64,000 nucleotides of DNA from Sphingomonas sp. KRR8 (GTDB lineage: Bacteria > Pseudomonadota > Alphaproteobacteria > Sphingomonadales > Sphingomonadaceae), in the NCBI RefSeq assembly GCF_023559245.1, contig NZ_CP097462.1:682001-746000 (forward strand). Reading direction: 5' to 3'. Positions within the stretch are counted from its first letter, which is position 1, and each line of letters opens with the position of its first letter. Position numbers and translations under genes: made by a program. The notes beneath the pieces are model-generated. The model saw only the letters and a list, made by a program, of their open reading frames with translations, was not told the origin of the DNA and made no database searches. Of the stretch, positions 29,255-37,449 are shown in pieces.

Positions 29255-31690
29255 ATGGCACAAGCCAGCCCCCGTAGGACAGAACTGAACGAAGGATCCG
29301 TTTCGGGCCCGTTAAAGTTCGTCAACGGCGTCAAGGTTTCCGATTTAATAACCTTTATTCGGGCAAGAGCAGGGTCAATGCGCTCGGAAATGCCTTTGCC
29401 CTCCGCGGAAGCGGGCAAGAAGCCAGTCAAGCTGATGCTCTGGCTGACGCTGATTTGCGCTGTGATCGGCTGGATGGGCATTGGTGAGATTCTGGAAGAT
29501 CAGCTCCGGTCCCTCCGCAACTTCTTCCACATGCATGCGCCCAGCGGCCAGATCGTGCTGGTCGAGGTCAACAATCGCAGCATCCGCGAACAGGGTGCGT
29601 GGCCCTGGCCCCGTTCCAGCCTTGCCACAATCGTCGACAAAGCCAGCCAGGCCGGCGCCAAGGGCATCTTCCTGACCACGCCGCTCGACGGTCGCACCAC
29701 CCCGGCTGACGACCAGCGCCTCGCTCAGGCGATTGCCGCTTCGGGCCGAGTGACTATTCCGGTCAGGACGCGAAGCGGGGTCGGTTTCGAAGGCCATGCG
29801 GCGGATGAGGGTCCGCTGTCGCTGTTCACGCGCAATGCGAAGGTCGCGGACGTATCGATCTTCTACAATTACCAGCAGGCGACCTGGTTCGGCCTTTTCG
29901 GCAGCCCATTCGAGCAGCAGTCGGTGCCAAGCATGGCGGCGGTGCTGTCCGGACGCGACGGCCTTCCGCATTCCGGTCATTTCCGGATTGATTATTCCAT
30001 CGACGCCACTCGCGTTCCTCGGGTCAACGCGTCCGATCTTCTGGCCGGGCGCGTGCCCGCGCAGGCTCTTGCCGGCAAGTCGGTCGTCCTGGGCCTCACT
30101 GGCGAGAATTTCGGCGAGCAATTGTGGGTCCCGGGGCAAGGGCGGATGGGACTTGCCTATGTCCCGATTCTCGCTGCCGAGACCTTGAAGCAGGGTATGC
30201 CGGTGAGCTTCGACCACCTCGGCTTCATTCCATTTCTGCTTTGCAGCCTGATCCTTTCCATCTGGTCGATCCGGGGCCAAAGCCGCCGATCTCAGGACCT
30301 CCCGCTGATGGGCGGCGCCGTTCTTGCACTGGGGCTGCCCCTATTGCTCGAGATGAAGCTCATCTTCCTCGATGTGGTGCCCGCATTGGTGATGATTACC
30401 GTGGTCGCGGTCCGGCTTGGATGGCAGCGCTGGCGGAGTGGTGGGCTGGTGAATGCCCAGACCGGCCTTCCCAACCTGACGGCCTTGCGTGAAGCGACCG
30501 GCAATGGGGGTTTCCTCCTCGCCGCGGCGCGGGTCCATAACTATGCGGAGATCGCGTCGACGCTGCCAGGCGAGAGTGAAGCGGAGCTGGTCCGCCAGAT
30601 TGTCGCGCGGCTGTCCGTCGCCGACAAGCCGATGACCGTCTACCAAGGCGACGAGGGCATCTTCGCCTGGTTTGCCGAACCCGGGCCCGCCGTCACCAAC
30701 CACCTGGAAGCCCTGCACACCCTGTTCCGCGCACCGGTATCCATCGAAGGCCGCTCCGTCGACGTGGCGCTGACCTTCGGGGTCGAGCTTGGCAGCAACC
30801 GTGGCAACGCCAGCCGGCTCGGCAGCGCGCTGGTCGCCGCCGACGAGGCGTGGGAAGAAGGGCTGCGCTGGAAATATTACGATCCAGCCCGCGAAGAGGA
30901 AGCAAGCTGGCGCCTGTCGCTGCTCGGCGAGCTGGACGCCGCGATCGACCGTGGCGAGGTGTGGATTGCCTATCAGCCACAACTCGACCTCAAGACCAAC
31001 CGGATCATCGGGGCGGAGGCGCTCGCGCGCTGGACCCACCCCGACAAGGGCCCGATCAGCCCGGCGGAGTTCGTCGCGGCGGCCGAGCAGCAAGGCCGCA
31101 TCGCCAAGCTGACCGACTTCGTGCTGGACCGCGCCATCTCGACCGCGTCGGCGATCAACCGGCGGGGTCAGGACTTCACGATCGCCGTCAACATCTCACC
31201 GCGCCTGCTGAGCGACCGCGGGCTGGTCCAGCGCATCAAGGAACGGCTCGTCGTCCATCAGCTGGCACCAGAGAAGCTGACGCTTGAACTGACCGAGACC
31301 GAATCGCTGCAGAGCGCCGACGATGGGCTCGCCATGCTGGAGAACCTGCGCCGGCTCGGCGTCCGGATCGCCATCGACGATTATGGCACCGGCCTGTCGA
31401 CACTGGACTATCTCAAGAAGGTGCCGGCAAGCGAACTCAAGATCGACCAGAGCTTTATCCGCGCGATGAAGCTCAACCGTTCGGACCTAATCATGGTCCA
31501 GTCGACAATCGCACTCGCCCATTCGCTCGGCCGAACGGTCGTTGCCGAAGGAGTCGAGGATCGCGCCACGCTTGACCAGTTGGTCGAGCTGCAGTGCGAC
31601 ATCGTGCAAGGTTATCTGGTCGGACGCCCAATGGGCGTGCGCGAACTGGTCCAGTCCCTGCCGATCAGGCACGTCCGGCAGGTCGCCTGA
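29255..31690 (+). CDS. CHASE2-GGDEF-EAL c-di-GMP phosphodiesterase
   Basis: 811-residue membrane protein: one N-terminal membrane segment (about 58-76), a periplasmic CHASE2 sensor (about 80-310), further membrane segments (about 325-385), a GGDEF-like domain (about 400-545) and an EAL domain (about 555-800). The EAL domain is intact in its key parts: GAEALARW near 585, ELTETESL, DDYGTGLSTLDYLK, KIDQSF and VAEGVED. The GGDEF motif is degenerate, YQGDEGI near 465, so cyclase activity is unlikely. It should hydrolyse c-di-GMP in response to an extracytoplasmic signal. Start could be ATG 29255 or 29378. Confidence 0.92.
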   Translation: MAQASPRRTELNEGSVSGPLKFVNGVKVSDLITFIRARAGSMRSEMPLPSAEAGKKPVKLMLWLTLICAVIGWMGIGEILEDQLRSLRNFFHMHAPSGQIVLVEVNNRSIREQGAWPWPRSSLATIVDKASQAGAKGIFLTTPLDGRTTPADDQRLAQAIAASGRVTIPVRTRSGVGFEGHAADEGPLSLFTRNAKVADVSIFYNYQQATWFGLFGSPFEQQSVPSMAAVLSGRDGLPHSGHFRIDYSIDATRVPRVNASDLLAGRVPAQALAGKSVVLGLTGENFGEQLWVPGQGRMGLAYVPILAAETLKQGMPVSFDHLGFIPFLLCSLILSIWSIRGQSRRSQDLPLMGGAVLALGLPLLLEMKLIFLDVVPALVMITVVAVRLGWQRWRSGGLVNAQTGLPNLTALREATGNGGFLLAAARVHNYAEIASTLPGESEAELVRQIVARLSVADKPMTVYQGDEGIFAWFAEPGPAVTNHLEALHTLFRAPVSIEGRSVDVALTFGVELGSNRGNASRLGSALVAADEAWEEGLRWKYYDPAREEEASWRLSLLGELDAAIDRGEVWIAYQPQLDLKTNRIIGAEALARWTHPDKGPISPAEFVAAAEQQGRIAKLTDFVLDRAISTASAINRRGQDFTIAVNISPRLLSDRGLVQRIKERLVVHQLAPEKLTLELTETESLQSADDGLAMLENLRRLGVRIAIDDYGTGLSTLDYLKKVPASELKIDQSFIRAMKLNRSDLIMVQSTIALAHSLGRTVVAEGVEDRATLDQLVELQCDIVQGYLVGRPMGVRELVQSLPIRHVRQVA

Positions 31691-31849
31691 ACTCACTTTG
31701 ACTGTGCTTTCCTGACCCAAAGCGGAGCTTCCGCTTTGGCGTACTTCTGCGCCTGCTTGAGGAAGATGGTAAATTGTTTGCTAACCGTATCGATTAAGGT
31801 TAATCCTTGTCTGTGCAGCGGTGATTCGTTGCGTAACAGGAGACGAACC

Positions 31850-31894
31850 ATGGGCGGTTTCTGGAGCTGGGTCCTCGGCTGCGGCTGGCGTTAA
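31850..31894 (+). CDS. possible 14-residue Trp-rich microprotein or leader peptide
   Basis: A 15-codon frame encodes MGGFWSWVLGCGWR. ACAGGAGACGAACC places AGGAG nine bases before the ATG. Three of 14 residues are Trp and one is Cys. The frame is followed by a 7-bp-arm hairpin (31905-31923) and then a strong terminator (31941-31975), so a short self-contained transcript is likely. It lies in an otherwise gene-free 306-bp gap. No trp gene follows, so Trp attenuation of a downstream operon is not supported. I do not recognise it, and the frame could be fortuitous inside a small RNA. Confidence 0.4.
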   Translation: MGGFWSWVLGCGWR

Positions 31895-31904
31895 GCCACT
31901 GCGG

Positions 31905-31923
31905 CACCCGCTAAAGGCGGGTG
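31905..31923 (+). other. short perfect hairpin after the microgene
   Basis: CACCCGC and GCGGGTG form a perfect 7-bp stem around TAAAG. There is no T run after it, so it is not itself a terminator. It sits between the 14-codon frame and the terminator. Confidence 0.6.
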
Positions 31924-31940
31924 ACCAACCCAAAGAATTC

Positions 31941-31975
31941 AAAGCGCGTCCGCCGAAAGGCTGGCGCGCTTTTTC
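31941..31975 (+). terminator. Rho-independent terminator of the microgene transcript
   Basis: AAAGCGCG at 31941 pairs perfectly with CGCGCTTT at 31965. The stem extends inward through GCC/GGC to a GAAA loop, and TTTTTC follows. Its position 47 bases after the 14-codon stop, and just before yjbQ, marks the end of a small transcript on the plus strand. Confidence 0.85.
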
Positions 31976-31996
31976 TTTGGGCGTTAGCGGGCCAGC

Positions 31997-32416
31997 ATGA
32001 TCCGACAGGCCCTTGGCACGCTCACCATCACGGCTGCCCGCCAGGGCTTGCATGAGATTACTGGCGAGGTCGGAGAATGGCTCGGCCAGCAGGGTTTGAG
32101 TGACGGTCTTCTGACCTTGTTCCTGCGGCACACGTCAGCCTCCCTTCTGATCCAGGAGAATGCCGCTCCCGCAGCGCGCCGTGATCTTGAGCGCTATTTC
32201 GCCATGCTGGCGCCCGAGAGCGGCAGCTACGAGCATGACGACGAGGGCCCGGACGACATGCCTGCCCACCTGCGCGGCGCCCTGACCAATACGCACTTGT
32301 CAGTGCCGGTGATGGATGGCCGGATGATGCTTGGCACCTGGCAGGGCATCTACCTGTTCGAGCACCGCCGGACCCCCTCTCCCCGGCAGCTCGCCCTGCA
32401 TCTTGTCGGCGAATGA
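31997..32416 (+). CDS. YjbQ family protein (UPF0047)
   Basis: 139 residues. LFLRHTSASLLIQENA (about 41-56), EHDDEGPDDMPAHLRGAL with its acidic/His cluster, and LGTWQGIYLFEHRR near the C-terminus are the family signature. Members bind zinc and show weak thiamin phosphate synthase activity in vitro; the physiological role is not settled. The gene begins 22 bases after the microgene terminator. The YbaK-type gene follows after one base, so the two are probably co-transcribed. Confidence 0.93.
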   Translation: MIRQALGTLTITAARQGLHEITGEVGEWLGQQGLSDGLLTLFLRHTSASLLIQENAAPAARRDLERYFAMLAPESGSYEHDDEGPDDMPAHLRGALTNTHLSVPVMDGRMMLGTWQGIYLFEHRRTPSPRQLALHLVGE

Positions 32417-32417
32417 G

Positions 32418-32894
32418 ATGAGCCTCGAGACAGTGCGTGCCTTCCTTGCCGAGCATGCGCCCGAAGCCCGGCTGATCGAAGCGCATGCGAGTACCGCGAC
32501 GGTGGCCGACGCCGCGGCGGCGCTTGGCGTCGAGCCGGCTCGAATCGCCAAGACCTTGGCATTGCGCGTCAATAGCGACGTGCTGCTGCTGGTGACGCGA
32601 GGGGACGCTCGGCTGGACAACGCCAAGTGCAAGGCGGCGTTCGGCGGGCGTCCGCGCATGCTTGGGGCCGAGGAGACGCTGGCGGTGACCGGCCATCCGG
32701 TTGGCGGCGTGTGCCCGTTCGGGCTGGCTACACCCCTGCCCGTCTATTGCGACGTGAGCCTGCGCGGGTTCGACACGGTCTTTCCGGCAGCCGGAAGCCG
32801 CAACAGCTCGGTCGAATTCACACCCGCACGGCTGGCAGAGGTGACCGCCGCCGAGTGGGTCGAGGCCTGCGTCTTGCCTGAACAGGCCAGCTAG
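32418..32894 (+). CDS. YbaK/EbsC family aminoacyl-tRNA deacylase
   Basis: 158 residues from MSLETVRAFLAEHAPEARLI (ATG 32418). RIAKTLALRVNSDVLLLVTRGD (about 43-64) carries the conserved Lys of the deacylase site, and KCKAAFGGRPRMLGAEET and GHPVGGVCPFGL follow. Related proteins clear mischarged tRNAs (Cys-tRNAPro, Ala-tRNAPro). This member is closer to the stand-alone EbsC-like type. Its stop shares the CTAG with the convergent pntAA stop, inside a 12-bp palindrome. Confidence 0.9.
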   Translation: MSLETVRAFLAEHAPEARLIEAHASTATVADAAAALGVEPARIAKTLALRVNSDVLLLVTRGDARLDNAKCKAAFGGRPRMLGAEETLAVTGHPVGGVCPFGLATPLPVYCDVSLRGFDTVFPAAGSRNSSVEFTPARLAEVTAAEWVEACVLPEQAS

Positions 32895-34018
32895 CTGGAA
32901 AGCCGCTCCGACACGACCCGGCCACCCTGCGTCACGCGCACCGCCTTCACGATCTCATCATCGTCGAGCAGAACCGGTCGGCCCTGATCCTTGTCCCAGA
33001 AGGCGGACAGGAAGTTGAAGATGTTGCGCGCGAACAAGGCGCTCGAGTCGGCCGGCAGGCTGCGCGCCAGGTTAGCAGCCCCGATAATGGTGACGCCGTG
33101 CCGCTCGACCCGTTCGTTGGCGACCGTGCCCTCGACATTGCCACCGGCTTCCGCGGCGAGGTCCACCACCACGCTGCCCGCGCGCATGGTCGCGAGCTGG
33201 GCGTCGCTGATCAGGCGCGGCGCCGGCTTGCCCGGTATGAGGGCCGTCGTGATGACGATGTCCTGCTTGGCGATGTGGCTGGAGACGAGGTCGGCCTGGG
33301 CGCGGCGATATTCCTTGCTGGTCTCACCGGCATAGCCGCCCTGCCCTTCGCCCTCGATGCCGGCCACGCCTTCGACGAAGATCGGCTTCGCACCGAGCGA
33401 CTGGATCTGCTCACGGGTGGCGGAGCGGACGTCGGTCGCGCTGACCTGAGCGCCCAGGCGCCGTGCGGTTGCGATCGCCTGAAGGCCGGCGACGCCCACC
33501 CCCATGACGAACACCCGCGCCGGGCTGACAGTGCCGGCCGCGGTCATCATCATCGGGAAGGCGCGGCCATAAGAGTCTGCCGCCTCGATCACGGCCTTGT
33601 AGCCGGCGAGATTGGACTGGCTTGAGAGCACATCCATGCTCTGGGCGCGGGTGATACGCGGCATCCACTCCAGTGCGAGCGCCTCGAACCCGGCTTCGGC
33701 ATAGCCGTCGATGGCCTCGCGGCGGCGGAACGGATCGAGGGAGGCGACAAGCAGGGCGCCTGGTCTCGCGCCGGTGAGGCTGGAGGGCTCGGGGCCGCTC
33801 ACGCCAAGGACGATGTCCGCGCCATCAAGCACGGCTGCGCGCCCGCCGATGGTCGCGCCCGCCGCCTCATAGTCGGGATCGCCGATGGAGGCAGCCGCCC
33901 CCGCTCCGCCCTCGACGGCGACCGACGCGCCTAGCGCGACGAACTTCTTGACCGTCTCGGGAATGGCGGCGACGCGCGTTTCACCCGGTGCCGTTTCCTT
34001 GAGGACCGCGAGCTTCAT
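32891..34018 (-). CDS. pntAA: NAD(P) transhydrogenase alpha1 subunit PntAA
   Basis: Soluble NAD(H)-binding dI subunit, 375 residues, homologous to alanine dehydrogenase: KLAVLKETAPGETRVAAIPE at the start, LEWMPRITRAQSMDVLSSQS (about 117-136), and the Rossmann motif GVGVAGLQA near 175. A GEGQGGYAGETSKE segment matches the mobile loop. It follows the cox subunit IV microprotein by 10 nt. The partner genes pntAB and pntB lie about 4 kb further along on the same strand with plus-strand genes between. Confidence 0.95.
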   Translation of the reverse strand: MKLAVLKETAPGETRVAAIPETVKKFVALGASVAVEGGAGAAASIGDPDYEAAGATIGGRAAVLDGADIVLGVSGPEPSSLTGARPGALLVASLDPFRRREAIDGYAEAGFEALALEWMPRITRAQSMDVLSSQSNLAGYKAVIEAADSYGRAFPMMMTAAGTVSPARVFVMGVGVAGLQAIATARRLGAQVSATDVRSATREQIQSLGAKPIFVEGVAGIEGEGQGGYAGETSKEYRRAQADLVSSHIAKQDIVITTALIPGKPAPRLISDAQLATMRAGSVVVDLAAEAGGNVEGTVANERVERHGVTIIGAANLARSLPADSSALFARNIFNFLSAFWDKDQGRPVLLDDDEIVKAVRVTQGGRVVSERLSS

Positions 34019-34028
34019 CTCCCCTGCC

Positions 34029-34178
34029 CTAACTGGCCAGGAGCACCACGACGAACGCCGCGATCAGAAAGGCGGCCACGGCGCCCCACTTCAGAAGGCC
34101 CATGACCTTGGCATAGTCCCGTGCGTGCGACTTGAAGTCGACCGGGCCGGTGTTTTCGTCCGAAGTGTGAATGGCCAT
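34029..34178 (-). CDS. aa3-type cytochrome c oxidase subunit IV microprotein
   Basis: 49 residues, MAIHTSDENTGPVDFKSHAR followed by DYAKVMGLLKWGAVAAFLIA and a hydrophobic tail ending VVLLAS. One membrane helix covers about residues 29-48. It matches the small bacterial aa3 oxidase subunit IV family found in alphaproteobacteria, frequently just upstream of pntAA as here. No other oxidase subunits are in the window. Confidence 0.85.
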   Translation of the reverse strand: MAIHTSDENTGPVDFKSHARDYAKVMGLLKWGAVAAFLIAAFVVVLLAS

Positions 34179-34288
34179 GGAATGCTCCGTTCAGCGAAAG
34201 AGTAACTGGGCGCGTGCATATCAACGGCGTGCCCCGCCGCGAAGCCCCTACACTCAATCTTTACCCCTTCCCCGCTACGGAGGCGGAG

Positions 34289-35725
34289 ATGCGCGCGGAC
34301 ACCATCCGTTTTCTGTTGCTGGTCAACGCCGGGCTCGACGAGCGCCGGCTGGTGTCGGCGACTGCCTTGCGCGCCGGCTGGAACACTCTTGGCGCTCCCG
34401 GCCCGACCGAGGCGGTGGAGCTACTTCAGGGTCCGCATGGGCATGAGGTCAAGGCGGTGCTGGTCGGCGGCTGGAACAGCCAGACCGGACCCGCCACGGT
34501 TCGTGCCCTGCGTGCCGACCGTCCCGGCCTGCCGATCATCGTGCTGTCGGAGGCTGGCTCCATTGCCCAGGCGGTCGAGGCGATGCGCTCCGGCGCTTCG
34601 GACTTCCTGTCCCGCCCGGTCGCGGCCGAGCGGCTGATGGAGGCACTTGCGGTCAATGCCGACCGCCGCCGGCCCACGGGTGAGCTTGCCCCCTTGTCCG
34701 AGAAGCTCGCGCCGCAGATGGCGCTTGAGGAACTGATCGGCGCTACTCCGGAATTCCGCTCGGCACTGGCGATCGCCGCCAAGGCCGCGCGTAACCGCCT
34801 GCCGCTGCTGATCGTCGGTGAAGCGGGCTCGGGCAAGGAGACCATTGCCCGCGCAATTCACGCTGCGTCGCACCGGGCGCGCGGCGCGTTGCTCGAGATC
34901 GACTGCAAGGCCACTCCCGGCAACATCATCGACAGTGAGCTGTTCGGCCATGTCGCCGGCGCCTTTCCGGGCGCCTTCGCCGAGCGCGTCGGCAAGCTGG
35001 TCGAGACCGACGGCGGCACGCTGCTGATCGACGAGATCGCACTGATGCCGCGCGACACGCAGGAAGCGCTCGACCGCGTACTCGCTACCGGGGAAGTTCG
35101 GCCGGTCGGTTGCAACGGCAGCAATTCGGTTGACGTGCGCGTGATCGCGACCAGTTCGAGCCCGCTGCCCGAAGACTTCCACCCCGGCCTCGCCGACCGG
35201 CTGTGCACCACCATCGTGACGGTCCCGCCGCTACGGGAGCGCACGCAGGATATCCCCGCGCTTGCCCGCCATCTGCTGGCGCGGATCGCGGGGCAGCCCG
35301 GCATCCGCCCGCTGTCTCTCGGCAATGACGCGCTGACAGTCCTGATGCGTTACGGCTGGCCGGGCAACGTCCGCCAGCTCAGCAACGTGCTGTTCCGGGC
35401 GGCCCTGCAATGCGAAGGTTCGGCGCTGACGGCCGACGACTTCCCGCACCTGGCGATCCAGTCACGCTTCACCAATCGCTCTCACGACATCGCTCCCGAG
35501 ATCAGCAAGGCCAGCGCGGACGCGGCTGTCTCCGGCGGACCGGGGGTAACGCTGCTGCAGGCCGACGGACACCTGCGCAGCCTAGAGGACATCGAAGCGG
35601 ACGTGATCCGCCTCGCCATCAACCACTATCGCGGAAAGATGACCGAGGTCGCGCGGCGGCTGGGGATCGGTCGCTCGACCCTTTACCGCAAGCTTGCCGA
35701 ACTGGGCATCGACAACCCCAGCTGA
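34289..35725 (+). CDS. sigma-54-dependent regulator with degenerate receiver
   Basis: 478 residues. The N-terminal receiver-like domain (about 1-125) lacks the phosphoacceptor Asp: the site reads VLVGGWNS near 58-64. The AAA+ domain has Walker A GEAGSGKE (177-184), Walker B TLLIDEI, and GAFPGA at 224-229 where sigma-54 activators carry GAFTGA. The C-terminus is a Fis-type helix-turn-helix (MTEVARRLGIGRSTLYRKLA). GGAGG five bases before ATG 34289 decides the start; an earlier in-frame start exists at 34214. Targets are unknown, and the exopolysaccharide/XrtV genes downstream are candidates. Confidence 0.88.
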   Translation: MRADTIRFLLLVNAGLDERRLVSATALRAGWNTLGAPGPTEAVELLQGPHGHEVKAVLVGGWNSQTGPATVRALRADRPGLPIIVLSEAGSIAQAVEAMRSGASDFLSRPVAAERLMEALAVNADRRRPTGELAPLSEKLAPQMALEELIGATPEFRSALAIAAKAARNRLPLLIVGEAGSGKETIARAIHAASHRARGALLEIDCKATPGNIIDSELFGHVAGAFPGAFAERVGKLVETDGGTLLIDEIALMPRDTQEALDRVLATGEVRPVGCNGSNSVDVRVIATSSSPLPEDFHPGLADRLCTTIVTVPPLRERTQDIPALARHLLARIAGQPGIRPLSLGNDALTVLMRYGWPGNVRQLSNVLFRAALQCEGSALTADDFPHLAIQSRFTNRSHDIAPEISKASADAAVSGGPGVTLLQADGHLRSLEDIEADVIRLAINHYRGKMTEVARRLGIGRSTLYRKLAELGIDNPS

Positions 35726-35748
35726 GCGGTCCATCTGCGTCGGCCGCG

Positions 35749-36507
35749 ATGCACTGGGTTCTTGCTTTTCTTCTGCTGCTTGCCGGCTGCCGCAAGGCCG
35801 AGCCCGCGCCTCTTTCCGCGATCACCAAGGCGGATCAAAGTCCCTGTCGATCGGTGCTGTTTGAAGGAAGTCGCTTCACGGTTTGCTCTGCCGCCGGCCT
35901 GAAACTCGAGTTGGCGGTCGCCGGTCGCGACGGCCGGGCTTATCGAAGCTTCCCGGCGCTGGAACATGTCCTCGGCGGCCGTGCGGCTCAGGTGGCCTTT
36001 GCCATGAACGCCGGCATGTTCGACACGGATGGCCTCCCCATCGGCCTGGCGGTGAGCGAAGGGCGAAAGCTGCACGCGCTCAACCAGCGCGACGGTAGCG
36101 GCAATTTCCACCTGAAACCGAACGGCGTCTTTCTGGTCCGCGACGACGGGAGTTCGGCGATCGTGCCGACCCCTCGCTATGGTCATGAGGCAGGAGTCCG
36201 GCTCGCGACCCAGTCAGGTCCAATGCTGGTGATCGACGGCGCCGTGAACCCGCTGTTCGACGCCGATGGCCGCTCCCGCTTCGTCCGCAACGGCGTGGGC
36301 GTCAACCGCAGCGGCGAGCCGATCTTCGTCATCAGCGACGAAGCGGTAAGCTTCGGAAAGCTGGCGCGCTTGTTTCGCCAACAGCTTCACTGCCCGGACG
36401 CGCTCTATCTTGACGGGTCCGTCAGCTCACTGTGGGATCCGGCGAACGGACGGATGGACAGCTTCTCAGCGCTGGGCCCGATGATTGTGGCGCTTCGCCA
36501 CCGCTAG
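35749..36507 (+). CDS. phosphodiester glycosidase family lipoprotein (NAGPA-like)
   Basis: 252 residues from MHWVLAFLLLLAGCRK, with lipobox LAGC (Cys14) predicting a lipid-anchored envelope protein. The core matches the phosphodiester glycosidase family: VAFAMNAGMFDTDGLPIGLA (about 84-103), NGVFLV, ATQSGPMLVIDG (about 156-167), NRSGEPIFVISD and DALYLDGSVSSL. Related enzymes cleave phosphodiester-linked sugars such as GlcNAc-1-phosphodiesters. Separated by 23 bp from the sigma-54 regulator, probably the same transcript. Confidence 0.88.
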   Translation: MHWVLAFLLLLAGCRKAEPAPLSAITKADQSPCRSVLFEGSRFTVCSAAGLKLELAVAGRDGRAYRSFPALEHVLGGRAAQVAFAMNAGMFDTDGLPIGLAVSEGRKLHALNQRDGSGNFHLKPNGVFLVRDDGSSAIVPTPRYGHEAGVRLATQSGPMLVIDGAVNPLFDADGRSRFVRNGVGVNRSGEPIFVISDEAVSFGKLARLFRQQLHCPDALYLDGSVSSLWDPANGRMDSFSALGPMIVALRHR

Positions 36508-36536
36508 GGAAGCGCCCACGCCGAGCCGAAGCGCGG

Positions 36537-36560
36537 CCAAGTAAGCGATCGCTTACTTGG
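36537..36560. repeat. perfect 24-bp palindrome
   Basis: CCAAGTAAGCGA is followed directly by its complement TCGCTTACTTGG, with no spacer. It lies between two convergent genes and overlaps the TAA of the EpsD-like gene. No T run follows on either strand, so a classical terminator is not supported. Confidence 0.85.
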
Positions 36561-37365
36561 GCGGCCCGAAGCCTTCCTTATATTCGATCTTGGCAGACTT
36601 GCGGAGATCCTTGAGCCGCTGCTGCAGCGCATCGCCACTCTGCTGACGGCGAATGAGGTTGACCGCTTCCGTTCTGGCCGGCGGCCCGACGAGTGGCGCC
36701 GGTTCACGCGAGGTGACCGAACTTGCCACCGATGCCGTGCCATTGGGAACGATAAAAGGCTCGCCAGAGGTCATGCTGGCCAGACGCGGGTACATGTCGG
36801 GCGGGATGACATTGGTGGCGATCTGATTGTTGGCACGCTGAAACGGAATGCGCGCCGCCGTGAGGACCGCAATCAACTCATCGATGCTCTTGGTCTGGAG
36901 GATCTTGGCCTTGACCGCAGGGTCCGCCGGGGTCTGATACTGGACCTGCGCAAGTTTCCAGACTTCACGCTTGGCGAATGCCTGCGGATACTTGTTCTGG
37001 AACGCGGCGATTTCGGCGTCGGTCGGAAGCTTGCTGGCGTCCATCTGGCGGCTGGCGAGCATGCCGATCAGCAGTTCCTCGTTCATCCGCCGCTGACGCG
37101 AGATGAACTCTGGCGACTGGTCGATCCCCTCCTGGCGCGCCTGGTCAGCGAGCAGGCGGCGGTCGATCAGACCCTGCAGGATGCGGTTGGTGGCTTCCTT
37201 CTTGTCGACGTCCGCCGGCAGCTTGGCATTGGCAAGCTCGCCGTTGAGCTCGGACGAGGTGATCTCGTCCTTGTTGACGACGGCGACGGTCTGCCCTTCA
37301 GCCTTCTTCTGGCAGCCGGAAAGGGCTACCGCGAGCGACAGGCCAAGAAGAAGCTGCTTATGCAT
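36553..37365 (-). CDS. EpsD family peptidyl-prolyl cis-trans isomerase lipoprotein
   Basis: 270 residues with lipobox LSGC (Cys18) after MHKQLLLGLSLAVA. A SurA/PrsA-like N-terminal domain follows: VAVVNKDEITSSELNGEL and LQGLIDRRLLADQARQEGI. The PPIase-like part is AEIAAFQNKYPQAFAKREVW to about residue 190. EpsD-type proteins are encoded with exosortases and EpsI in exopolysaccharide/PEP-CTERM loci. Divergent from the XrtV accessory gene across 84 bp. Confidence 0.85.
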   Translation of the reverse strand: MHKQLLLGLSLAVALSGCQKKAEGQTVAVVNKDEITSSELNGELANAKLPADVDKKEATNRILQGLIDRRLLADQARQEGIDQSPEFISRQRRMNEELLIGMLASRQMDASKLPTDAEIAAFQNKYPQAFAKREVWKLAQVQYQTPADPAVKAKILQTKSIDELIAVLTAARIPFQRANNQIATNVIPPDMYPRLASMTSGEPFIVPNGTASVASSVTSREPAPLVGPPARTEAVNLIRRQQSGDALQQRLKDLRKSAKIEYKEGFGPPK

Positions 37366-37449
37366 GAACGGGGCCCCTATTAAACTTTTGTTCGAGCGTG
37401 GTTAGCATTGGTGCTAGGCGTGCGCCAGCGTAAGCGGAGGAGTGCGAAG

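Noticed and set aside
28703..29263. 186-codon minus-strand frame upstream of and overlapping pntAB
   Set aside because: It runs through the short repeat region and pntAB in another frame; its sequence is Arg/Trp-rich repeat translation with no family resemblance.
31774..31804. Possible promoter or CtrA-like TTAA motif before the microgene
   Set aside because: TTGTTT and TTAAGGTTAA are present, but no convincing -10 or full CtrA site spacing could be fitted.
32885..32896. CCAGCTAGCTGG palindrome covering two convergent stop codons
   Set aside because: The 12-bp palindrome arises naturally from overlapping TAG stops in CTAG and is too short to claim a function.
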